A stretch of 20,033 bases of DNA from CAYMLQ01 sp964390795 (GTDB lineage Bacteria > Verrucomicrobiota > Kiritimatiellia > RFP12 > UBA1067), in the NCBI GenBank assembly GCA_964390795.1, contig CAYMLQ010000065.1:1-20033 (forward strand), read 5' to 3'. The position numbers and the translations under genes were made by a program. Positions 13,352 to 20,033 of the stretch are shown here, one piece after another; within the stretch, counting starts at the first letter, position 1; each line of letters opens with the position of its first letter. The notes below the pieces were generated by a model that saw nothing but the letters and a program-made list of their open reading frames with translations, did no database searches and had not been told where the DNA came from.

Positions 13352-14464
13352 ATGCATAAGGTTTTTATCGCGCCGCGGCGCTACGTGCAGGGGCGGAACG
13401 TTCTGAGGGAGGCGGGCACGCTGCTCGGCGCGCTGGGCAAGCGCGTCCTCGTGCTGTGGGACGGCCAGGTTAAGGGGATCGTGGGCGAAACGCTGCTGGC
13501 GAGCCTCCAGGCGGCTGGGCTGAGCGTCGAGGACGTGGCGTTCGCCGGGGACTCGACCAAAGCGGAAGCCGCGCGCGTGGCCGGTATCATCCGCGAGCGC
13601 AAGGTCGATGTGATCATGGGCGTCGGCGGCGGCAAGACGCTGGACACGGCCAAGGCGGCGGCCGCCGCCGCAGGCGTCAAGGTGGTCACGTGCCCGACCG
13701 TCGCCTCCAATGACTCGCCCACCAGTTCCTACACCGTGTGGTACGACGAGCAGGGCAACTGCCAGGGTTTCGAGAGCTGGGGCGTCAATCCCGACCTGGT
13801 GCTGGTCGACACGCAGGTGATCGCGCAGGCGCCGGTGCGCACGTTTGTTGCGGGCATGGGCGACGCGCTGGCCACGTGGCTGGAGGCGGAGGCGTGCTTC
13901 AAGGCGCGCGGGCCGAACCTCGCGGGAGGCACCGCCACCCTGGCCGCGCTGGCGCTGGCGCGGCTCTGCTACGACCTGCTGCTGGAGCACGGCATCGATG
14001 CCAAACGTGCGGTGGAGCGGAAGATCGTGACGCCGGCCGTCGAAAAGATCGTCGAGGCGAACGTCCTGCTCTCGGGACTCGGGTTCGAGAGCGGCGGCTG
14101 TTCGACGGCGCACATGGTGGCCAACTGCCTGCCCTCGTATCCCGAATGCCACGGGCTGATGCATGGCCATGAGGTCGGCTTCGGTCTCATCACCCAGCTT
14201 TGCCTGGACGACGATATGCCGGTCGAGCGCAGGAACCGCATCGTCGATTTCGAGATCGCCGTCGGGCTCCCCGTGACGTTCGCCGACCTCGGGCTGCCGG
14301 GTGTGGCCCGCGAACGTCTCGCGCGCATCGGCGAAATCTGCGCGGGGCCCGGTTCGCTCTGCGAGAACCATCCGTTCACGGTTACGGCGGACGACATCGT
14401 GAATGCCATGATTGCGGCGGACGCGCTGGGTGAGGCACGCAAGCGAGTGGGGAAGGCGGGCTGA
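13352..14464 (+). CDS. GldA-like iron/zinc-dependent alcohol dehydrogenase (glycerol dehydrogenase family)
   Basis: A 370-residue protein, close to the usual 365-370 of GldA. The N-terminal NAD-binding half has GVGGGKTLDTAKAAA and PTVASNDSPTSSYTVWY. The C-terminal half has the metal ligands expected for this family: D171 in GMGDALATW, H254 in FESGGCSTAHMVAN and H271 in LMHGHEVGFG. Known members oxidise glycerol to dihydroxyacetone with NAD, and relatives act on other polyols or make sn-glycerol-1-phosphate. The substrate here is not certain. ATG 13352 is fixed by AAGGAGG 8 bases upstream. It leads a plus-strand series with a GlpA/GlpD-like FAD dehydrogenase, a URO-D-like protein and an FGGY kinase. 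A 125-bp spacer with a hairpin separates it from the next gene, so the unit may be split there. Confidence 0.88.
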   Translation: MHKVFIAPRRYVQGRNVLREAGTLLGALGKRVLVLWDGQVKGIVGETLLASLQAAGLSVEDVAFAGDSTKAEAARVAGIIRERKVDVIMGVGGGKTLDTAKAAAAAAGVKVVTCPTVASNDSPTSSYTVWYDEQGNCQGFESWGVNPDLVLVDTQVIAQAPVRTFVAGMGDALATWLEAEACFKARGPNLAGGTATLAALALARLCYDLLLEHGIDAKRAVERKIVTPAVEKIVEANVLLSGLGFESGGCSTAHMVANCLPSYPECHGLMHGHEVGFGLITQLCLDDDMPVERRNRIVDFEIAVGLPVTFADLGLPGVARERLARIGEICAGPGSLCENHPFTVTADDIVNAMIAADALGEARKRVGKAG

Positions 14465-14518
14465 AGGCCGCGCACGGAACGGCCCATCTGGGTGGTGCGG
14501 GCTCTCCGAGCACGCTCT

Positions 14519-14538
14519 CCGCGATGGGGACATCGCGG
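14519..14538 (+). terminator. Hairpin in the spacer after the GldA-like gene
   Basis: CCGCGATG and CATCGCGG form a perfect 8-bp stem around the loop GGGA in the 125-bp spacer between the two dehydrogenase genes. No T-run follows. It could be an attenuator, a processing site or a Rho-independent-like pause. Confidence 0.4.
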
Positions 14539-14589
14539 GCCACCGAATACACGCAATGTAACGACGTTCACAGGAAATGCTTGAAGGCT

Positions 14590-16269
14590 ATGAAAACGAG
14601 AGCTGAGGTTTGGGCTGGGATCAAGGCTGACCCGACGTGCGACGTGCTGATTCTGGGCGGCGGCGTGAACGGGACGGGCCTGTTGCGCGAGCTGGCGCTG
14701 CAGGGCGTGCGCTGCATTCTGGTGGATCGGGACGACTACGCGGCCGGCGCCAGCTCGAAATCCTCGCGCATGATCCACGGGGGGCTGCGCTATCTGGAGA
14801 ACGCCGAGTTCAAGCTGGTGAGCGAGGCGGTGCATGAGCGCAATCGGCTGCTTCAGTACGCGCCGCACTATGTCGGGCCGCTGCGCACCACGATCCCGAT
14901 CACCTCGTGGTTCGCCGGCCTGCTCAAATCGCCGCTGGTCTTCTTCGGCTTGCCCGTGAAGCCCGGCGGACGCGGAGCCGTGATCGTCAAGCTCGGCTTG
15001 TGCTTCTACGATCTGATCACGGGCAAAAGCCGGCAGACGCCGCGACACTTTTTCCTGTCGAAGCGCAAATCGCTGGCCGAGGTGCCGGGACTTAAGGGCG
15101 AGATCGTCTGCACGGCCACCTACTGGGACGCGTGGATCAGCCAGCCCGAGCGGCTGTGCGTCGACATGGTCCGCGAGGCCTGTGCCGCGATGCCGGCCTG
15201 TGCCGCTTTGAACTACGTGACGGCCGAGAAGGCGGACGCCGATCACATGCTGCTGCGTGACCGGGCCGGCGGCGAAGTCGCAAACGTGCGGGCGAAGATG
15301 GTTGTGAATGCCACGGGCGCGTGGGTCGACGTTGCGAACAGGTCGCTGGGTGTTGAGACCCGCTTCATGGGCGGCACCAAGGGCTCGCACCTGGTGATCG
15401 GCAATCAGGCGCTCTATGACGCGCTGGGCGACCGCATGATCTATTACGAGCACGAGGACGGACGTATCTGCATCACGTTCCGCTTCCTGGGTAAGGTGAT
15501 CATGGGGTCGACGGACATCCGGGTTGCGAACCCCGACGACGCGGTGTGCGAGGACGCGGAGATCGACTACATGATGACGACGCTTAGAGGCGTCTTTCCG
15601 AGGTTAACGCTGTCGCGTGCCGACATCGTACACGTGTTCTGCGGGGTGCGGCCGCTGCCGTATTCCGGGATTGGCTTCACGGGCCGGGTGACGCGTTCGC
15701 ATGCCCTGGCGCTGACGGAGGCGGACGCCGCGCGCGGCTTCCCGATCTACAGCATGGTCGGCGGCAAGCTGACGACGTTCCGGGCTTTCGCGGAGCAGGT
15801 GGCTGACACGCTGCTGGCCCGGCTCGGCAAAGACCGTTCGGTGTCCACGGGCGAACGATATTATCACGGCGCCGAGGGCTATCCCAAAGGAGAGGCCGAG
15901 AAGCGGACGTGGAGCGCGCGCGTGGCGGCTGTGAGCGGACTCGCGCCCGAGCGCGTGGCCGCGCTGCTGGAGCGTTACGGGACGGAGGCGGAGCGGTTGG
16001 CGCAGAGGCGCGAGCCGGACTGGCGAGCGCCGCTGAAGGCCTTGCCGGACTACACGGTGGGCGAGATCCGCATGATCGCCGCGGAGGAGCAGGTTGCGCA
16101 CCTGTCGGATCTGGTGCGGCGCCGCAGCGTCATCATGTTGCTGGGTCATGCGGAGCCGGCGGCGCTGACAGAGTTGGCGGAAATCGTCGGCGAGGTGCTC
16201 GGCTGGGATGCCGGGAGGCGCACGAAGGAGATCGACTTGGCCTTGCATGAAGCCAAGGGCCGGAAATAG
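14590..16269 (+). CDS. FAD-dependent glycerol-3-phosphate dehydrogenase-like protein (GlpA/GlpD family)
   Basis: A 559-residue protein. Near the N-terminus lies the FAD-binding motif DVLILGGGVNGTGLLRELA, followed by SSKSSRMIHGGLRYLE, a signature of GlpA/GlpD. The middle holds ATGAWVD and a FMGGTKGSHLVI segment, then YYEHEDGR and GSTDI. The FAD domain closes with YSMVGGKLTTFR. A C-terminal helical domain with YTVGEIRMIAAEEQ and DLVRRRS corresponds to the DAO C-terminal domain. The family oxidises sn-glycerol-3-phosphate to dihydroxyacetone phosphate and passes electrons to quinone at the membrane. EryB-type relatives instead use erythritol-4-phosphate. ATG 14590 begins MKTRAEV; a TTG at 14581 with AGGA 5 bases upstream is an alternative. 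It is 7 bp upstream of the URO-D-like gene in what looks like a single transcript with the kinase, which would supply its phosphorylated substrate. Confidence 0.88.
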   Translation: MKTRAEVWAGIKADPTCDVLILGGGVNGTGLLRELALQGVRCILVDRDDYAAGASSKSSRMIHGGLRYLENAEFKLVSEAVHERNRLLQYAPHYVGPLRTTIPITSWFAGLLKSPLVFFGLPVKPGGRGAVIVKLGLCFYDLITGKSRQTPRHFFLSKRKSLAEVPGLKGEIVCTATYWDAWISQPERLCVDMVREACAAMPACAALNYVTAEKADADHMLLRDRAGGEVANVRAKMVVNATGAWVDVANRSLGVETRFMGGTKGSHLVIGNQALYDALGDRMIYYEHEDGRICITFRFLGKVIMGSTDIRVANPDDAVCEDAEIDYMMTTLRGVFPRLTLSRADIVHVFCGVRPLPYSGIGFTGRVTRSHALALTEADAARGFPIYSMVGGKLTTFRAFAEQVADTLLARLGKDRSVSTGERYYHGAEGYPKGEAEKRTWSARVAAVSGLAPERVAALLERYGTEAERLAQRREPDWRAPLKALPDYTVGEIRMIAAEEQVAHLSDLVRRRSVIMLLGHAEPAALTELAEIVGEVLGWDAGRRTKEIDLALHEAKGRK

Positions 16270-16276
16270 GGGGGCG

Positions 16277-17353
16277 ATGGATATGGCTGAAATGACCTCT
16301 GCAGAACGCGTGATGACGGTGCTGCGCCGCGGCGAGCCGGACCGCATCCCGCATTTCGAGTGGATCATCGACAAGAAGGTCAGGCACGCGCTGTGTCCTG
16401 GCGCGTCGACAGAAGAATTTACGGTCAGGATGGGGCTGGACGCCATGCTGACGGCTCCGGATTTCAAGACCGTTCAGGTCGCGCCCAACCGGTTTAAGAA
16501 CGAGTGGGGCATCGTGGTCGAGAAGGGCGAGGAGCAGCACTCCACGGTGGTTCAGGCCGTCATCGAAACGATGGAGGACTATAACAAGTACCAGGCTCCG
16601 GATGCTTTTGCCTCGTATCGCTTCGACAGCCTGAAGAAGCTGGTTGCGAAGTACAAGGGACAGTATGCGATCGGTGTTCACTTGAACGATGTGCTTTCGA
16701 TCCCGCGAAATCTGATGGGCTTCCAAGAGCTGATGATGGCGTTCTGTCTCGAACCGGAACTGGTCTCTAAGCTCGTGGAAATGTCGGTGAACCTCAACAT
16801 CCAACTGGCGGGCGAGGCGGCGCGGTGCGGCGCGGACTTCGTGTTCACCGGCGACGACTATTCGTCGGGGCAGGCGCCCTTCATGTCGCCCGACACCTTC
16901 CGGGAGCTGCTCTACCCGGGGCTGAAGCGCGTGGTCAAGGGCTTTCACGATCACGGGTTGCCCGTGATCAAGCACACGGACGGCAACATCATGCCGCTGA
17001 TGGACATGATTCTCGACGCGGGGTTCGACTGCCTCGATCCGATCGATCCCTTGGGCGGCATGGATATGGCGTTCATGAAGCGGACGTACAGCCGCTGCTT
17101 CGCGCTGAAGGGCAATGTGAACTGCGCCACGACGCTGGTGCACGGCACGGCCGAAGAGGTCGTGCGCGAAACGCTGGGCGTGCTGCAGGCGGCGGCGGAG
17201 GGCGGCGGACTGATCGTCTCCTCCAGCAACAGCATCCACTCCTCTGTCGCGCCGCTGAACTATCTGGCCATGCTGAGTACCCTCAAAGCCTACGGCCGGT
17301 ACCCCATCCAATTGGGGTTTGACGCGTCGGGTGCGGGCGAGGCGTTCTCGTGA
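16277..17353 (+). CDS. URO-D-like protein lacking the methyltransferase zinc motif
   Basis: A 358-residue protein beginning MDMAEMTSAERVMTVLRRGEPDRIP, the typical N-terminus of non-HemE URO-D-like proteins. ATGs at 16283 and 16292 are alternatives: the G-run AGGGGGG fits 16283 slightly better by spacing. At the place where MtaA-type methyltransferases have His-x-Cys it has H233-T-D235. The C-terminal GGGLIVSSSNSIHSSVAP replaces the Cys-bearing loop, so a zinc-thiol methyl transfer like that of MtaA is unlikely. Other readable features are VHLNDVLSIPRNLMGF and GADFVFTGDDYSSGQAP, with acidic residues that could bind a substrate or metal. It is wedged between the dehydrogenase gene (7 bp) and the kinase gene (10 bp), so it probably belongs to that pathway. 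Its reaction is unknown. Confidence 0.82.
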   Translation: MDMAEMTSAERVMTVLRRGEPDRIPHFEWIIDKKVRHALCPGASTEEFTVRMGLDAMLTAPDFKTVQVAPNRFKNEWGIVVEKGEEQHSTVVQAVIETMEDYNKYQAPDAFASYRFDSLKKLVAKYKGQYAIGVHLNDVLSIPRNLMGFQELMMAFCLEPELVSKLVEMSVNLNIQLAGEAARCGADFVFTGDDYSSGQAPFMSPDTFRELLYPGLKRVVKGFHDHGLPVIKHTDGNIMPLMDMILDAGFDCLDPIDPLGGMDMAFMKRTYSRCFALKGNVNCATTLVHGTAEEVVRETLGVLQAAAEGGGLIVSSSNSIHSSVAPLNYLAMLSTLKAYGRYPIQLGFDASGAGEAFS

Positions 17354-17363
17354 GGAGGTTCAC

Positions 17364-18890
17364 ATGAGCTATCTTCTCGGGATCGATATCGGCTCGACCA
17401 ACCTCAAGGCCGTGCTCTTTGACACAAGCGGCAAGATGGTCGCGAAGCGGGAGGTCCCGACCGAGTGCTTCCACCCCGACCCGGCGCATCCCGACTGGGC
17501 CGTGTGGCAGCCGGAGCAGATCTGGTCGGGCATCGCTCAGTCCGTGCGTGCCGTGGCGGCGGCTGTTGACGGCGGGGAGATTCTGGGCGTGGCGGTGACC
17601 GGCATGGGCATGGACGGCGTGCCCATCGACAAGGAGGGAAAGTGGCTCTACCCCTTCATCAGTTGGCACTGCCCGCGGACCGCGCCGCAGCAGGCTTGGT
17701 GGCTCGAACACGTCGGCGCGGACAAACAGTTCGCGCAGGGCGGGAATCAGGTGTGGACCTTCAACACCGCGCTGCGTCTGCTCTGGATGCGCGAGCACGA
17801 GCCGACGATTCTGGAGAGGACGCACAAATGGCTGCTGATCGAGGACTTCGTCAACTTCATGCTGTGCGGCGAGAGGGCCACGGACTACAGCATGGCGTCG
17901 ACCACGCTGCTGTTCGACCAGCGGACGCGCAGGTGGAACGATGACCTCCTCAAGCGTTCAGGCATCGACCGCTCCCTGCTCTGCGACCCCTTGCCTGCAG
18001 GCACGATGCTCGGGCGCGTGCATTCGGCCGCTGCCGAAGCCACGGGCTTAAAGGTTGGAACGCCCGTGGTTCTGGGCGGACACGATTACTGTTGCGGCTG
18101 CCTGCCGACAGGGGCCTTCGAGCCGGGCGTGCTGCTCGACGTGCTCGGCACGTGGGAGATGGTGGTCTCCGCGCTGCGCCAACCGGTGCTGACTCCCGAG
18201 GTGCAGCGCATGGGCGTGCTGGTGGATGCTCACGTGGCGCGTGACCGCTACGCGGTGATGGGCGCGACGGTGGCGGCCGATATGCTGGAGTGGTTCAAGC
18301 GGGAGATCGGCGTGCCGGCCGCTGGCGGCGGGGCGGGCGACTCGGAATGGGCACAGTTGATCGCGCTGGGTTCGCAAGCGCCGATCGGAAGCAACGGCGT
18401 GTTCTTCCTGCCGCACATGTCGGGCAGCTTCTGCCCGGTGCTTGATCCCGTGTCGGCCGGCGCGTTCGTCGGGCTGCGCAGCATCGCGGGGCGCGGCGAC
18501 CTGTTCCGGGCCGTCATCGAAGGTTTGAACTATCAGTTCTTGGAGATCATCCGGGCCTTCGAACGCGGACTGGGCGTCGCGAGCGACCGGATCGTGGCGA
18601 TCGGCGGGCCGACGAAGAACCGTCTCTGGATGCAGGGCAAGGCGGATGTGACCGGCCTTGTGGTGGAGGTTCCTGACATGGAGGAGGCCGTTCCGCTGGG
18701 CGCGGCACTTCTGGCGGGAATCGGCACGGGCGTGTACCGGGACGAACAGGACGCCTTCGCTCAGGTGTGGCGTTCCGGCGTCGCCTATGAACCTGAGGCG
18801 CAGGCGCAGGCGCGCTACCGCGAGCTGTACGCCCGGTATGAGGCGCTCTATCCCGCGCTCAAAACGTTTGGCCAGAACGCGCCGGCGTGA
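17364..18890 (+). CDS. FGGY-family carbohydrate/polyol kinase
   Basis: A 508-residue protein, the usual length for FGGY kinases. The N-terminal ATPase-fold motif is LGIDIGSTNLKAVLFD, and ISWHCPRT follows in the first domain. D241 in GGHDYCCG is the expected catalytic base. The second domain carries FFLPHMSGSFCPV and VAIGGPTKNRLWMQ for nucleotide binding, then MEEAVPLGAALLAG. Family members phosphorylate glycerol, xylulose, ribulose, fuculose, gluconate or erythritol. The residues seen do not decide between them, but the GlpA/GlpD-like neighbour favours a polyol such as glycerol or a tetritol. AGGAGGTT lies 5 bases before ATG 17364 and overlaps the stop of the URO-D-like gene, pointing to tight translational coupling. 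It is the last gene of the operon. Confidence 0.88.
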   Translation: MSYLLGIDIGSTNLKAVLFDTSGKMVAKREVPTECFHPDPAHPDWAVWQPEQIWSGIAQSVRAVAAAVDGGEILGVAVTGMGMDGVPIDKEGKWLYPFISWHCPRTAPQQAWWLEHVGADKQFAQGGNQVWTFNTALRLLWMREHEPTILERTHKWLLIEDFVNFMLCGERATDYSMASTTLLFDQRTRRWNDDLLKRSGIDRSLLCDPLPAGTMLGRVHSAAAEATGLKVGTPVVLGGHDYCCGCLPTGAFEPGVLLDVLGTWEMVVSALRQPVLTPEVQRMGVLVDAHVARDRYAVMGATVAADMLEWFKREIGVPAAGGGAGDSEWAQLIALGSQAPIGSNGVFFLPHMSGSFCPVLDPVSAGAFVGLRSIAGRGDLFRAVIEGLNYQFLEIIRAFERGLGVASDRIVAIGGPTKNRLWMQGKADVTGLVVEVPDMEEAVPLGAALLAGIGTGVYRDEQDAFAQVWRSGVAYEPEAQAQARYRELYARYEALYPALKTFGQNAPA

Positions 18891-18949
18891 GCGCGGTGAG
18901 GGCGCTGCGCGAGGCTCTTGTACACAGCACAATAAGACATTTCGGACAT

Positions 18950-19002
18950 GATTACATGATTAACAGCCATTGTATTCAATCATGAAAATCCTGTAATCCT
19001 GT
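18950..19002. repeat. AT-rich repeat-bearing spacer between convergent genes
   Basis: The 162-bp gap after the kinase gene contains an AT-rich island in an otherwise GC-rich window. AATCCTGT is tandemly repeated at 18987-19002. CATGATT (18955-18961) pairs with AATCATG (18978-18984), and GATTA (18950-18954) can pair with TAATC (18994-18998) across a 9-base bulge. It may serve as a two-way terminator for the convergent kinase and HAD genes, or be a dispersed intergenic repeat. No gene is seen in it. Confidence 0.5.
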
Positions 19003-19052
19003 CAAAATAAACGAAGTTTGTGGCTGTACAGACTGCTAGGGCGTGCAGCGGG

Positions 19053-19733
19053 CTACGCAAGCCGCAGGCCGGAGACGGCTTCGAGCAACTCGGCGGCGGG
19101 GCAAGGCGCCGCAAGATCGGTGAAGGACGTGATGATCGCGGCGGGCTTGTGCTCCGCAAGAACGGCGGCCGGATACGACGTGGTGATCGCGATGACCTGC
19201 ATGCCCGCCGCGTTGCCCGCCTGGATGCCGGCGATGGCGTCCTCAAACACGAGGCAGCGCGACGGCGGCACGCCGAGACGCTTGGAGGCCAACGTGTAAA
19301 TCTCCGGGTCGGGCTTACAGTGCTTCACGTGCGAGGCGTCCACCACTTCTTTGAAGTAGTGGCGGATGTTGAGTCCGTCGAGCACGAAGCGCACGTTGTC
19401 TTCAGGAGCCGAGGTGGCGACTCCGCACACGATGCCCGCATGCTTGGCGGCATCGAGCAGCGCGAGCAGGCCGGGCGGCACGACCAGGTGTTGCCGGTAG
19501 ATCTCGCGGTAGAGCGCCTCTTTCTCGACCGTGGACTTGAGGACTTCCGCGTCGGTGGGTTCGCGTCCGAACACGAAGCGCATGTACTCGCGGTTGTTGA
19601 AGCCGAGGCGCCGCTTGACGTCGTCCACGCTCAGTTCGCGTCCATACTGGCGGGAGTATTCGGTCCAGGACTGCACATGAAAGTCAGAGTTGTCGGCGAG
19701 CACGCCGTCCATGTCGAAAATAAGGGCATTCAT
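19053..19733 (-). CDS. HAD-superfamily hydrolase, beta-phosphoglucomutase-like
   Basis: A 226-residue protein with all HAD motifs. Motif I is D7-M-D9-G-V with the nucleophile and acid/base aspartates, motif II is the ATSAPEDN segment, motif III is the Lys of KHCKPDPEIY, and motif IV is VFEDAIAGIQAGNAAGM. The helical cap between residues about 15 and 90 is typical of beta-phosphoglucomutase and related sugar phosphatases. It may act as a phosphomutase or as a phosphatase on small sugar or polyol phosphates; the substrate is unknown. ATG 19733 places the first motif at the N-terminus. An upstream in-frame ATG at 19799 would add 22 residues with no family support. No clear ribosome binding site is seen. 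The AraC-family gene lies 81 bp upstream on the same strand and may control or be co-transcribed with it. Confidence 0.87.
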   Translation of the reverse strand: MNALIFDMDGVLADNSDFHVQSWTEYSRQYGRELSVDDVKRRLGFNNREYMRFVFGREPTDAEVLKSTVEKEALYREIYRQHLVVPPGLLALLDAAKHAGIVCGVATSAPEDNVRFVLDGLNIRHYFKEVVDASHVKHCKPDPEIYTLASKRLGVPPSRCLVFEDAIAGIQAGNAAGMQVIAITTSYPAAVLAEHKPAAIITSFTDLAAPCPAAELLEAVSGLRLA

Positions 19734-19814
19734 GCGGACGAAGTTTACCAAAGAGACCCGCCTGCGGTAACAAGAAAAAGTAGGTAACTCCCAATTCATC
19801 CTTCGTATGCGGAT

Positions 19815-20033
19815 TCAACAACGGTGAATCGAACCCGTCCGGGGGGCTGACTGCTGCCGGTGGTGGTCGCGGTACTGCTTGGGTGAACAGGACATCTGTC
19901 GCCGGAAGGTGCGGGTGAAATGGCTGTGGTCATAGAAGCCCACGGTGAGCGCGATGTCGGCGATCGTGCGGTCGGTGTTTTCGAGCAGCGCGCGGCTGGC
20001 GTTGATGCGCACGCGCAGGACGTACTCGCCCGG
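19815..20033 (-). CDS. AraC-family regulator, C-terminal part (5' end outside window)
   Basis: The frame is open from the right edge of the window to a TGA at 19815, giving 72 residues. They read as the second half of an AraC DNA-binding domain: YVLRVRINASRALLENTD, then TIADIALTVGFYDHSHF as the second helix-turn-helix, and TRTFRRQMSCSPKQYRDHH. A GTG at 20012 is not the true start, because the domain is incomplete there and the frame continues upstream. The N-terminal sensor domain is not visible. The gene precedes the HAD gene on the same strand. Confidence 0.85.
   Translation of the reverse strand, partial: PGEYVLRVRINASRALLENTDRTIADIALTVGFYDHSHFTRTFRRQMSCSPKQYRDHHRQQSAPRTGSIHRC

Noticed and set aside
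13241..15453. Long minus-strand frames (13241-14533 and 13969-15453) opposite the two dehydrogenase genes
   Set aside because: No recognisable domains, and both are fully explained as shadows of the GldA-like and GlpA/GlpD-like genes.
16949..16969. Perfect inverted repeat GATCACGGG-TTG-CCCGTGATC
   Set aside because: It lies inside the coding region of the second URO-D-like gene at the conserved IKHTDGN region, so codon constraints and chance explain it well enough.

Overview
This is a GC-rich bacterial window with one internal assembly gap. Its gene families suggest a heterotrophic, glycan-degrading member of the PVC group, most likely Kiritimatiellota or Lentisphaerota. The evidence is a Tat-exported Gfo/Idh oxidoreductase next to a Tat-exported TIM-barrel isomerase, uroporphyrinogen-decarboxylase-like (URO-D-like) proteins inside catabolic operons, a PmoA/DUF6807-type lipoprotein, XylR-like regulators (LacI-type sensor fused to an AraC domain), and a giant secreted protein with autotransporter-associated beta-strand repeats. 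There is no 16S or other phylogenetic marker, so the placement is an inference. No tRNA, rRNA, CRISPR array, transposase or phage gene was seen.

Layout. 3-401 (+) is the tail of a protein that begins outside the window. It converges on a minus-strand operon read 3914 to 430: URO-D-like protein, Tat-exported sugar isomerase-like protein, Tat-exported Gfo/Idh oxidoreductase. Divergent from that operon is an XylR-like regulator (4066-5265), and the intergenic region carries two 9-bp direct repeats exactly 20 bp apart. The regulator ends tail-to-tail, with a 20-bp overlap, on a PmoA-like lipoprotein gene (5246-6028, minus) that contains a 100-N scaffold gap. Behind it is a second XylR-like regulator (6115-7293, minus). 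Divergent from this regulator is an 1829-residue secreted repeat protein (7433-12922). A shared TATTGCAT element lies in front of the lipoprotein gene and, as an inverted pair, between the second regulator and the giant protein gene. This suggests a small regulon.

12923-13351 has no gene but holds a 308-bp MITE-like element with about 27-bp terminal inverted repeats, a 9-bp flanking direct repeat and an inner 28-bp perfect inverted repeat. A plus-strand operon follows: GldA-like dehydrogenase (13352-14464), GlpA/GlpD-like FAD dehydrogenase (14590-16269), a second URO-D-like protein (16277-17353) and an FGGY kinase (17364-18890). The last three genes are separated by only 7 and 10 bp. It looks like a pathway for glycerol or another polyol. 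An AT-rich repeat-bearing spacer separates it from a minus-strand HAD phosphatase/phosphomutase (19053-19733) and the C-terminus of an AraC-family regulator cut by the window edge.

How the genes may work together (inference): the exported enzymes and the secreted beta-rich protein act on sugars outside the cytoplasm, the cytoplasmic dehydrogenase/kinase module processes a polyol, and each block has its own AraC-type regulator.
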